64,000 nucleotides of DNA. Source: Centrapalus pauciflorus. Its lineage: Eukaryota; Streptophyta; Magnoliopsida; Asterales; Asteraceae. This document shows positions 11,503 through 20,823 of this stretch, in pieces. The translations under genes and the position numbers were made by a program. Numbering within the stretch: the first letter of the stretch is position 1; every line of letters begins with the position of its first letter. A model generated the notes under the pieces. It had not been told where the DNA came from. It worked only from the letters and a program-made list of their open reading frames with translations, and searched no databases. Location of the stretch: the NCBI GenBank assembly GCA_020465985.1, contig JAANYP010004863.1:1-64000 (forward strand), in the 5' to 3' direction.

Positions 11503-11898
11503 TGTTAGGGACAATATTTGTAGAGCTGAAATGAATATTACTTTAATAATTGTGTTCATCTCTAAGGGGGAGAATGATGGGAATATATAATAGAGATGAA
11601 ACAATTATATTGTATATAATTGTAAATACTCAATAGATTAGGGGTTATATGTGTAAATACACAATACTTGTGTATTGTGTATAAATAGAAATGTATGCTA
11701 CGCATGCTGCTATGAATCGAAGATTACACACACACATATGGATCTGATTTAGAGAGAATAGGAGAAGTGCTTTGCAAGAAAGCCAAGAACATCAATGTAA
11801 TATTTTCTCTCTTAATCATTCAATAGATTGTGTTTGATTGTTAATTGTTCATATGAATTGTGTTATGTTGTATGAATTGCATGAAATATGAATTCACA
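11503..11898 (+). repeat. 3' LTR of the non-autonomous copia derivative
   Basis: This is the 396-bp partner of the LTR at 6529. It has a TATA box at 11680-11688 and ends ...ATTCACA. It is followed by the TSD GTTAA (11899-11903), after which the interrupted integrase frame resumes. The internal AGGGGGAG tract is at 11565-11572. Confidence 0.95.
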
Positions 11899-11903
11899 GT
11901 TAA

Positions 11904-13737
11904 GTCATTTATTCTTAAGATAGAAAACCAATCCAACTCAAAAGTTAAGGTGATAAGATCAGACAATGGAACTGAATTTAAAAATCACATTCTAAACAGT
12001 CTTTGTGAGTCCAAAGGTATTGCTAGACAATATAGTGCACCAAGAACACCACAGCAAAATGGTGTTGCTGAAAGAAAGAACAGAACATTAATTGAGGCTG
12101 TTAGAACAATGTTAGCTGATTCAAAACTGCCAATGACTTTCTGGGCAGAAGCTGTTAATACAGCCTGTTATGTTCTGAATAGGGTTCAGGTTGTTCAATC
12201 ACAAGGGAAAACTCCTTATGAGTTATTCCATAATAGAATACCCTTAATAGTCTTTTTCAAGTCCTTTGGTTGTCCATGCACCATTCTTCACACTAAGACT
12301 CACTTAGGGAAATTTGAGAGTAAGGCTGAAGAAGGATTCTTTGTAGGATACTCAATTCAAAGCAAAGCCTATAAAGTATATAACAGTGTGTCTAAAACCA
12401 TTGAAGAAAGTGCCAATGTTGAATTTAATGAAAATACTGCAAATGTCAAAGGCACTGGTCCTGATTGGTTGTTTGATTTAGATTCACTAACAAATTCTCT
12501 GAGCTTTGTTGAGTATACTGCAGAAGCTGATGCAAACAGATCTGAAGCTGTCAACACAAATTCTCATGCTGTCAATACAAATTCTCAAGCTGTTGGCACA
12601 AAGTTTCAAACTGCTGTAGATTCAACCAATTGGGATGAATACACCACTATACCACTTCTGTCATGTGACCCTCCAGGGGTTCTGAATGCTCAACATGATA
12701 CAAATACAGACACTGAAGTGCCACTCCCAAGTCCTGAGAGAACAGCTCCAACACAAAGGGAAACAGTCCCAGATTCAAGTCAAGCTGTTCCAGAAGCTGA
12801 ACCATCCACTGGTCCTGATGGAGATGATACAAATCTTGGATCCTCTTTTCAGACAGAAAGAGAGCCTACACTCAGAGTACACAAGTATCATCCTCTCAGT
12901 CAAATAATGGGTGATCCACGTACACCTGTGCAAACAAGAAAAATGGTTCACAATGAGACTGCTGCTGCTGAACAAGCAGTTCCTGAATTCAGTCTAGCTG
13001 CTTTTGAGCATGCCTGTTTCATGTCTCAACTAGAACCTAAAAAGGCATCAGAAGCATTGAAAGATTCATCCTGGATTGAAGTAATGCAGGAAGAGCTGCT
13101 ACAATTCAAGATTCAAAATGTCTGGACTCTGGTTGATCTTCCTAAAGGAAAGAGAGCAATTGGTACAAGATGGGTGTTCAGAAACAAGAAAGATGAGAGA
13201 GGGATAGTCATCAAGAGTAAAGCAAGACTAGTAGCACAAGGGTACACTCAAGAAGAAGGCATAGATTATGATGATGTATTTTCTCCAGTGGCAAGAATTG
13301 AAGCCATCAGACTATTTTTGGCCTATGCAAGCTTCAAAGGTTTTAAAGTGTATCAAATGGATGTGAAGTCTGCTTTTCTATATGGGACAATTGAAGAGGA
13401 GGTCTATGTATGTCAGCCTCCTGGTTTTGAGGACTACAAGTATCCAGACAGGGTCTACAAGTTAGACAAGGCTCTCTATGGTCTCCATCAAGCCCCCAGA
13501 GCATGGTATGACACTCTGTCATCATACCTTCTACAGAATGGGTTCAAGAGAGGCACTCTGGACAAAACACTTTTCACTAAGTCCATCAAAACTGAGATTC
13601 TGCTTGTCCAAATCTATGTTGATGACATCATCTTTGGCTCAACAAATGATTGTTTGTGCAAAGAGTTTGAGGCTTTAATGCACAATAAGTTTCAAATGAG
13701 TTCAATGGGAGAACTCACTTTCTTTCTAGTATTTTAG
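11904..13737 (+). pseudogene. Copia pol, part 2: integrase and reverse transcriptase up to an in-frame stop
   Basis: The frame continues integrase with the second catalytic Asp (IRSDNGTEF, near 11960) and the catalytic Glu (NGVAERKNRT, near 12065). The usual C-terminal GKTPYELFHNR region follows. A variable acidic and Ser/Thr-rich linker spans about 12440-12900. RT then starts with WIEVMQEELLQF and includes RWVFRNKKDE, YQMDVKSAFLYG and the catalytic YVDDIIFGS (about 13612-13640). The frame ends at TAG 13735-13737, where a Gln codon is expected in this family. Coding continues in the same frame beyond the stop. CAG to TAG is a single C-to-T change at a CHG site, as expected from deamination of methylated cytosine. 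Confidence 0.9.
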
Positions 13738-14559
13738 GTCAAGCAGAAGCCCACTGGTCTCTTCATAAGTCAATCAAAGTATGTTAAAGACATACTGGAA
13801 AAGTTTGGGTATCAAGACACGAAACTTGCAAGCACTCCAATGGATCCTCACAAGCAGCTCCATACAGACAAAGATGGCATAGATGTGGACATTCATTTAT
13901 ACAGATCTCTTATAGGATCTTTTATGTATCTAACATCTTCTAGACCTGATATTATGTTTGCTGTCTGTGTGTGTGCTAGGTTTCAATGCTCTCCAAAGGA
14001 TTCTCATTTGGTTGCTGTTAAGAGAATCTTTAGATATCTCAAAGGCCAACCACATTTAGGCCTATGGTATCCTAAAGACTCTCCTCTTGAACTAACAGCC
14101 TACTCTGACAGTGACTATGGAGGATGTAATATTGACAGAAAATCCACAACTGGTGGATGTCAATACTTAGGAGCAAGACTGGTCTCTTGGCAATGCAAAA
14201 AGCAGACAACTGTTTCCACCTCATCCACTGAAGCAGAATATGTAGCAGCTGCGAGCTGCTGCTCCCAGGTAATGTGGATTCAAAATCAGTTGAGAGACTA
14301 TGGTATGAACTTCTTATCCTCTCCTATTTACATTGACAATTCAAGTGCAATCAGCATTGTGCAAAACCCAGTGAAATTCCCAAAAACCAAGCATATAGAC
14401 ATCAGATTTCACTTTATAAGGGATTGTAATGAGAAGAAATTAATCCAAGTTACCAGAATACATACTGATGATCAGTTAGCTGATCTATTTACAAAACCTT
14501 TTGATGTAGGAAGGTTCACTTTCCTGGTATCAAATATTGGTATGGTAAACATGGATTAA
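13738..14559 (+). pseudogene. Copia pol, part 3: end of RT and RNase H
   Basis: In frame with the preceding segment after one stop codon. It contains the end of RT (SQSKYVKDILEKFG), the connection (SLIGSFMYLTSSRPDIMF) and RNase H. RNase H residues are visible in AYSDSDYGG, DRKSTTGGCQYLG, STSSTEAEYVAA and the late HIDIRFHFIRD segment. It ends with TAA at 14557-14559. Apart from the stop at 13735 and the nested insertion, pol is well preserved, so inactivation is recent compared with most elements here. Confidence 0.9.
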
Positions 14560-14898
14560 TTTGTTTTCATTATTATCTAATTCATATGCTTATTTAAGGG
14601 GGAGTCACTGTTTCATTAAAAGATGCATAAGTTTCAACTAACAGCTTGAGTATTTTCTCAAGCTGCTAGTTCATTTTCTCGGACTGTTAGTTAATTCACT
14701 TAATCTGTCAAAGTGTGCATGGTAATTTGGTAATTTCTTAAATGTGTGTGCGGGACCCAACCTTTTCAAAACCTTTAAAGGTCCCAGTTTCGTTCAGTTG
14801 TAACTACCAGTTACATACTCTCATACAACGACCTTCTTTTCTCTCTGAACGATTCACACTCTCTTCTTTGAAACCCTAAAATCTCCGATTAATCTTCC

Positions 14899-16404
14899 AT
14901 GGAGTTTGTCAAAGAACACAACTGCCTTCCCTACTCTCTAAAGCACTCTGAACTTCAACCGTTCCATGACATGATGGATTTTCTTAGACACTCCCATATC
15001 CATCATGCCCTCAATATCAATCCTACCATATACATCTCTCATATTGAGCAGTTCTGGAACCGTGCTTCTGTACAAACCATCAATGGAGTTCCTTCTCTGA
15101 CATCCAACATTGATGGCACTCCCATCACAGTAACTGAGGAATCCATTCGTCAACATTTGCATCTTCAAGATGCCTCAGGTATTACAGACCTACCCCTTAA
15201 TGCATTGCATACTAGTCTTTCTGATATTGGATATAGGGGTCCTGCTGATTCTTTTACTTTCTTGAAAGCACACTTTTCACCTAAATGGAAATATCTTGTG
15301 CATATTATTCAGCAGTGTATAAGCCCTAAAATAACTGGTTGGTCAGAATTTTCCTCAAATATTGCCACTGCCTTAGTGTGCTTTTCAACAGGCCAACAGT
15401 TCAATTTTTCAAATATGATTTTTCAGGGGATGTTAAGGCATCATTCCCTAAAGAATGGGAACTTTTTGATGTATCCTAGATTTTTGGCAGAGATAATTGA
15501 AAAAACTAACACAACTTTTCATATACATAAGAGGATACATGTTTCTCATAGGCACTCACTATCTTCTATTAAACGGCTTTTAAAGCAAAGTGCCAATTTT
15601 TTGAGTGTAGATGTTCCATTGCCTTCTGCAATGATGAACATCATTCCAAGAAACAGAGGAGAGGGTCCTGAGCAGGCTCAACCTAACACTACTGCTTCAC
15701 CCCCAGGACCCCAACCCACTCCTCATGATACACAAATTCCTTCAGTTCCTATTGTTCAGCCAACACCCCCACTCAAATACCTATATAAAAGGAAAAGAGG
15801 ACCAGGAGCTCCTTCCTCCTCAGCCCTCAGACAAGAGCCAAATAACCCTGTGCAGGAGGACACTTCTGCACAGAATATCCAAAGGGTACACATTGAGGAC
15901 ACTCCCATCCTCACTCAGGAGGTGGACATCTCCCCAGAGATAGTCCATATGGGTTCTGTGGCTGACACTACTGCTGTCTCTGCACAAGAGGCACAGGACA
16001 GTGCTAACATCATTAAGACCACGCCCATGGCAACAGCAAGTGTGCAAACACCAGCTGGAAGTCCCCAGAACCAAGAACAGAGGGGCCCAGATGTTTCTAC
16101 TTCTGGTATTCATGCCAGTGATAGATCACAAGCACCACATATGTTTGCTGATATTGAGGCTAGTCTGCAACTTATGCTTTTAACGGATCCTAAGCTGAAA
16201 CCTGTTATAGCTATGTTGGAATATCAAAAGTCCATCATTGCTGCACAGGGAGCACAAATCATTGCACTCAAGCAGGCAGAAGCGGCTCAGAATCAGAGAA
16301 TGGATTATCTCCATAAAGGGTTTACCCTCTGTGGAAATAAGATCATGCAATTAGAGCGATTGACTCAATCCCAAGTGGCAAAGGTTGTAGGTCCTCCTGA
16401 CTAA
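14899..16404 (+). CDS. Extra ORF 1 of the SIRE-like copia element (501 aa)
   Basis: The ATG at 14899 follows a short CT-rich leader, about 340 bp after the RNase H stop; AGGGGGAG lies between (14597-14604). The N-terminal half (about residues 10-240) is a conserved globular region with PTIYISHIEQFWNRA, ITGWSEFSSNIATALVCF and NGNFLMYPRFLAEI. Similar proteins accompany copia elements in Asteraceae and are often misannotated there as host genes. The second half is Pro/Gln/Thr-rich, and residues 440-500 may form a coiled coil. Such ORFs have been proposed to be envelope-like, but I see no signal peptide or transmembrane segment, so that role is not supported here. The frame ends at TAA 16402-16404 and stays open beyond it. 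Confidence 0.75.
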   Translation: MEFVKEHNCLPYSLKHSELQPFHDMMDFLRHSHIHHALNINPTIYISHIEQFWNRASVQTINGVPSLTSNIDGTPITVTEESIRQHLHLQDASGITDLPLNALHTSLSDIGYRGPADSFTFLKAHFSPKWKYLVHIIQQCISPKITGWSEFSSNIATALVCFSTGQQFNFSNMIFQGMLRHHSLKNGNFLMYPRFLAEIIEKTNTTFHIHKRIHVSHRHSLSSIKRLLKQSANFLSVDVPLPSAMMNIIPRNRGEGPEQAQPNTTASPPGPQPTPHDTQIPSVPIVQPTPPLKYLYKRKRGPGAPSSSALRQEPNNPVQEDTSAQNIQRVHIEDTPILTQEVDISPEIVHMGSVADTTAVSAQEAQDSANIIKTTPMATASVQTPAGSPQNQEQRGPDVSTSGIHASDRSQAPHMFADIEASLQLMLLTDPKLKPVIAMLEYQKSIIAAQGAQIIALKQAEAAQNQRMDYLHKGFTLCGNKIMQLERLTQSQVAKVVGPPD

Positions 16405-17748
16405 ACCAATGCTTCCAAAAAGGGGGAGAATCAGGAGTTTCCTAAAGCAGTCCAAGCAGCTCCAACAGAATCAGTCCAAGCAGCTCCAACAGAATCAGTC
16501 CAAGCAGCCCCAACAGTTCAACCATCTAGGCTAACAGTCCCAACAGCTTCTCAAGCTGTTAGCCTAGAAACTCAAGCTGCTTCTTCAAGACCAACTGGAG
16601 TTGTAATAAGAGAAACAATTCAGGCTCCTAGCAGTTTAGTCCAAGCAACATCTTCTGCTACAAAAGATAAGGGCAAGGGTATTCTTATTGAGTCTCCAAA
16701 GCATAAATTTTCTTCCAGAGAAGCCCAGATTGCCTTTGATGCTGAAATTGCCAGAAAATTAGCAGAAGAACAAGATCAAGAGTTAGACCAACAAATCCAG
16801 TCCCCAATGGAGGATGATGAAACCTTAGGTGATTACCTGAGAGGGTTTGTGGTCAAGCAAGGGGAAAAGAAGAGGACGATGCCAACAGGGCATTCTAAGG
16901 CTGAGCATAGAAGATTTCTAATTAATTTTGCCTTTGCAGCTGGTATCCCAAAGAAAATGGCTCAGTCCATGAGCACAGAAAGGCTGCAAGATATCCATGA
17001 CAAAGAGATGGACAAAAGAAAGAAAGCCAAAGTCTCCCAAGAAGTCCAAAGATCCCAAGAACCAGTTCAAACTGGTACAAGTGATGTTCAAACTCCTTCC
17101 AGTGCCCCTGCTCCTTCTGTTCAAGCAGCTGCTTCTATTTCTGAATCAGAGTCAATGTCTCAAGCAAAGCTGGATCACGTTAAGAAGGTGTTGTTTGAGC
17201 AACAACTACAAAAGGCGATGGAGTTAGAGAAATTAATAGACCAACATGACTTTACAAAACCTCTTATTAATTACTGGTATGCTAAGCCAATTGACAACAT
17301 TGACTTAAGATTTCAGTTTGTAGTAAGAAGGGAATCTGGTCCAGAAGAAGAGTATGACAGCATCATGCATATGGCTCAAAGGATGACTAGAGATGAGCTT
17401 ACAAGAATGCACAATATTGGGTCTGTGACACAAGTAAGATCGGCTCTACCACAAGTCAAGCAAGCTATCAAAGATCTAAAGAGCATTGTTGATCCTGAGT
17501 CTATAAGGAAAGATATAGAGGATGCAAATACAAAGGGAATGAAGATCAAGCAAGTTGATCTGTTTGTCAAATCAAAGACTTACAGAATCAAATTTACAGA
17601 TGGATCTGGTATGTTCTTCAATTTTGAATTCTATGATCTACCAAAGGCTATGTTACTTCAGATGAGATCTGTTAAGTTATCTTGTGATAGAGAAGATATG
17701 AAGAAAGAGTTTTTGAAGGTTGTCAATCAGAAACTTGCACAGTTGTAA
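16405..17748 (+). CDS. Extra ORF 2, in frame with ORF 1 after one TAA
   Basis: The 447 codons after the TAA at 16402 are open in the same frame; the first ATG is at 16807 (313 aa from there). Just after the stop comes an AGGGGGAG tract (16421-16428) and then three repeats of a Val-Gln-Ala-Ala-Pro-Thr type unit. An acidic segment (AQIAFDAEIARKLAEEQDQE) and a basic, helical part follow. In related plant elements the equivalent of ORFs 1 and 2 is usually one continuous protein, so the TAA is either a mutation or a read-through stop. The function is unknown. The TAA closing this frame is followed within 100 bp by the element's purine tract. Confidence 0.65.
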   Translation, partial: TNASKKGENQEFPKAVQAAPTESVQAAPTESVQAAPTVQPSRLTVPTASQAVSLETQAASSRPTGVVIRETIQAPSSLVQATSSATKDKGKGILIESPKHKFSSREAQIAFDAEIARKLAEEQDQELDQQIQSPMEDDETLGDYLRGFVVKQGEKKRTMPTGHSKAEHRRFLINFAFAAGIPKKMAQSMSTERLQDIHDKEMDKRKKAKVSQEVQRSQEPVQTGTSDVQTPSSAPAPSVQAAASISESESMSQAKLDHVKKVLFEQQLQKAMELEKLIDQHDFTKPLINYWYAKPIDNIDLRFQFVVRRESGPEEEYDSIMHMAQRMTRDELTRMHNIGSVTQVRSALPQVKQAIKDLKSIVDPESIRKDIEDANTKGMKIKQVDLFVKSKTYRIKFTDGSGMFFNFEFYDLPKAMLLQMRSVKLSCDREDMKKEFLKVVNQKLAQL

Positions 17749-17849
17749 GTTTTTGAAAGCCTTGGTTTGTAAATAACAGTTTACTTGTTTATTTCCTTAT
17801 TTGTATAGAACTTAAAGTCTTGTACAAAGAATTTAAGTTAGGGGGAGAT

Positions 17850-18513
17850 TGTTGGGAAATAGTCTAAGTAGTTCAAGCTGTTAGTTAGACTTCTCATACT
17901 GTTAGTAGAATTTCTGTGTAAGTACAAAAGTTCATGCTGTTAGTTGAAGAATCTCGAGCTGCTAGTGTAAAAGTTCAAGCTACCAGAGTAAATCAACTCA
18001 AGCTGCTCTGTTCAAGCTGTCAAGTGATTCAAGCTGCTCAACAGTTTCATAAACAGAAAGTGCTGATATTCAGGAAAAGATATCTACACGAAGATTCCAG
18101 CATATCTACTATTAGAGAAGTCATAGTCCTTCAAGGAAACAAATCAAGAAGCAATATAAATACATATTTTAGGTCTTTCTATTGTATAGGAGTTTTTTTG
18201 CGTATTCAAGTTTGTAATTGCTTTTTGTTTAAGTTTTCATAAGCCTCTAAGGTTGTAAAACCCTAAGAACATTTTGTGTTCTTCGTCTAATCAAACAGAT
18301 TAGAGGTGATTGTAATCATTGAAGTCAGCAATACAAGCAGTTTTGATTATTACTTTTGTTTATTTGCTATTGATTCTAAAAGCTTTTGTTAAAATAATTA
18401 AGTGTTATTCCGCAAACTTCTTAATTAAACTTTGATTCAAAACAAGATTATTGATTTATACTCTGATAAATTCAAATCAGTTAGTCTTGGTTAATTAAGT
18501 TCAGATCCTGACA
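17850..18513 (+). repeat. 3' LTR of the SIRE-like copia element
   Basis: It starts TGTTGGGAAATAG one base after the purine tract AGGGGGAGAT (17840-17849) and ends ATCCTGACA. Length is 664 bp. A TATA box (TATAAATA) is at 18155-18162. It contains several CAAGCTG(C/T)T motifs in its left part. The matching 5' LTR is not in the window, so no TSD can be tested. Confidence 0.8.
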
Positions 18514-18671
18514 TTTTGTGATAAAATGAAATAATAAGTGAAATCGGGTTAAAAAGCCTTGGGAAAATGACCCGTTTTTTTTTCATGGTTAGCGACGACA
18601 TGTCGTCGCCAATAATAAATGGTCGTCGCGGAATTTAAGAGTCGTCGCAAAAGATAAACTTTCTTGTAGTG
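18514..18671 (-). mobile_element. Terminus of a CACTA transposon extending left
   Basis: On the minus strand the end reads CACTACAAGAA (18661-18671). It is followed inward by subterminal repeats of GCGACGAC (18590-18650), including a palindrome around ACATGTCGTCGC. The three bases outside are TTA, the same 3-bp target chosen by the complete element at 20824. The copia LTR at 17850-18513 interrupts the element, so its other end lies left of the retroelements or outside the window. Confidence 0.75.
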
Positions 18672-19329
18672 TTAGTTAAAAAAATCCCAAATTTCATGAT
18701 TTTTTGTTGGTTGAAGGTTTTTGTGTAATAGAAAATGATTTGAGGTTTTAATATGAAAAAAACTACCAAGTTTTTTTTTTTCTCGCAAAAATCAATTTAA
18801 AAAAGTGGCATGTCATCAAGTTGTAATTGGATAAGTCATTTTTCTGAAAAAAAAAACTTAATTAGATTACGTAGATTAGATTTAAATAGATTAATTAGAT
18901 TTGATTATTTTTTTAAAATTTGATTTTAGTAAATGACATGACAAAAGAGGTTGTAACATGTGTCAAATTAAATGTGAGACTGATATATGTAAATTTATTT
19001 ACTTATTTATTACTATTTATATATTTTAAAAACTATTTAACAAAATAAATAACATAAACTAGTAATTAAACAATTTTCATATATTAAACACAAATTCTTA
19101 TAGTACATTTGTATTTAGAAAACAGAACACTAAATTAAAATTCATATCATGTTAAATAATTTTGCCACAAAAACACAATTTCCATCATGCCACGATCCAC
19201 ATGAGTCATGACTAGGGATGAGACTGAGACTAGTACCGTAGCGACTCGTGCCAACTTTCGTTTTCCCGACTCTCGAATTGGATGAAAATACAAGACTGAG
19301 TACCGCACCAAGTTTTGCTATTCGGGATG
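18672..19329. other. AT-rich intergenic sequence, no gene
   Basis: No ORF, RNA gene or complete element is seen. The segment from about 19215 (TAGGGATGAGACTGAGACTAG) resembles the start of a hAT-type repeat, into which the hAT element at 19338 then inserted. Confidence 0.6.
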
Positions 19330-19337
19330 GATACTAG

Positions 19338-20239
19338 CAGGGCCGGTCCTGAACATTTTCATGCTCAGGGCAAGATAAAAGAATAATGCCCTTTTAAAAA
19401 AATTTTAAAATACAACATACTATTTTTAGGGGTTTAATCACTTCTTATGTTATGTGATTTGAAAATTAAACAAGAATTATTTGATCGAAAAGTAGCAAAA
19501 TTCTCGTTGTTTCTTTTACCATATCTTGTGTATTTTGACATTAATATTGTTCTATCACTTGACATATTTTCCGATATCATTTTTCTCATCGTCTAAAATT
19601 ATAATTTTAGTCATTGATGATGAAGATTTGAATAGAGTTGTAAACGAATCGAACATTCAACAAACCATTCATGAACCGTTCGGCGGGAAGTTCATTTATG
19701 TTCGTTCCATTAGTTAATGAATGACGAAACGAACATGAACACAAATTTGTGTTCGTTTAATTAAAGAAACAAACATGAACACAAGTCTTGTTTGTCAAAT
19801 TTATGTTCGTTTGATTTTTAGTATGTTTAATTGTTCGTTTATGTTCATTCGTTTGTGTTCGTTTAAATGTTCATATATTTTCGTACGTTTAATATGTTCA
19901 TTTAACAATTGTTTACCATTCAATTATGAGTTAAACGAATGAACATAAACGAATACAAACAATATCAATTCTTTAACGAATGAACATTAACTGTTAAAGC
20001 TCGTGTTCATTTATGTTCATGTTCGTTTATTTGTTCGGTTAAAGTTAAACGAACTAAAATGAATATACCATCGTTTGTGTTCATTTGGTTTGTTTACGGC
20101 TTTTAAATATGAATATTAAACAACAAAACAAAGCTTAATATATTAGTTATCGGACCGAAAAATCAATGCCCATCGATGTTTTGATGCCCTGAACTGTAGC
20201 CCGCGTGACCCCCCCCCCCCCCCTATAGGGCCGGCCTTG
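19338..20239. mobile_element. hAT element, 902 bp, TSD GATACTAG
   Basis: The left end CAGGGCCGGTCCTGA and the right end ...GGGCCGGCCTTG (inverted CAAGGCCGG) are flanked by the perfect 8-bp TSD GATACTAG (19330-19337 and 20240-20247). Eight-base TSDs and CAGGG-type ends define hAT. There is no transposase. The interior (19628-20108) is packed with GTTCGTTTA/TAAACGAAC motifs in both orientations and has GTAAACGAA-like inverted borders, probably a nested foldback. A run of 15 C (20209-20223) sits by the right end. Confidence 0.9.
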
Positions 20240-20247
20240 GATACTAG

Positions 20248-20820
20248 TACCGTATTTGGTACCAGGAAATCGGTAGTAATCACGTTTGGTACCACTATAT
20301 AATGTACAACTTACAATCCATGACATACAAAGCATAAATCGTTTCTTTTCAACCATAATTTCAGCAGTAACACATATGGCTTAGTTTATTTGGTTGAATC
20401 ATAAATTTTTTCAAGACAAAAGTTTTTTTCTTTTGGCTTGTGTTACTTATTTATGATAGTTGATCTAATGCATGTGTTCCATTGAAATCTTTGTCAAGAA
20501 TGATGAACGATAGAGCAAATGGGATTTAAATATGGTTTTTAATTTGCATACATGATTAGATCGATATGATGCATGATCGATCAAGCAACCATATCTCAAC
20601 ATTAAATTATTGTTACCCAAAACCTGTTCGAATCCTCAAAACACTTTGTCGTTAAGTTATACACGGATTTAATTAATATTACGAAAAAGAATAAATTTTA
20701 TAATTCATAATCATGCCAGTAATAATCATCCGATCCTCTTAACTAAATCATTAAGAGATAATTTATTTTATTCTATATATACAATTATTAACAAGTCATT
20801 TATTTAAGAATGACTTTCTG
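20248..20820. other. AT-rich intergenic sequence, no gene
   Basis: I see no coding sequence or element ends here. Confidence 0.6.
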
Positions 20821-20823
20821 TTA

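Larger units (their letters stand above)
6529..11898 (+). mobile_element. Non-autonomous copia derivative, 5370 bp, TSD GTTAA
   Basis: It has two 396-bp LTRs (6529-6924 and 11503-11898), a methionine-tRNA primer-binding site (6926-6937), a purine tract (11493-11500) and a perfect 5-bp TSD GTTAA (6524-6528 and 11899-11903). By eye the LTRs differ at three positions, so insertion is recent. The interior has no protease, integrase, RT or RNase H. It carries a 21-bp minisatellite, one gag-like ORF, a hairpin series and a long non-coding 3' part. Mobilisation must have used enzymes from another copia element. It inserted into the integrase gene of the surrounding copia element. Confidence 0.95.
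5850..18513 (+). mobile_element. 5'-truncated SIRE-like Ty1/copia retrotransposon with extra ORFs
   Basis: The order is protease remnant, integrase, RT, RNase H, two extra ORF segments, purine tract (17840-17847) and 3' LTR (17850-18513). Integrase before RT is the Ty1/copia order, and long extra ORFs after RNase H are typical of the SIRE/Maximus lineage. The 5' LTR, primer-binding site, gag and the start of protease are missing: coding sequence begins right after the end of a different LTR near 5849. The integrase is split by another retroelement at 6529-11898. One in-frame stop at 13735 breaks RT. The element cannot be autonomous. It appears to sit inside a CACTA transposon whose right end follows at 18514-18671. 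Confidence 0.8.

Noticed and set aside
4712..18513. Treating the LTRs at 4712 and 17850 as a pair of one element
   Set aside because: They differ in length (about 1.14 kb against 664 bp) and sequence, and a purine tract precedes the first one, which marks it as a 3' LTR of another element.
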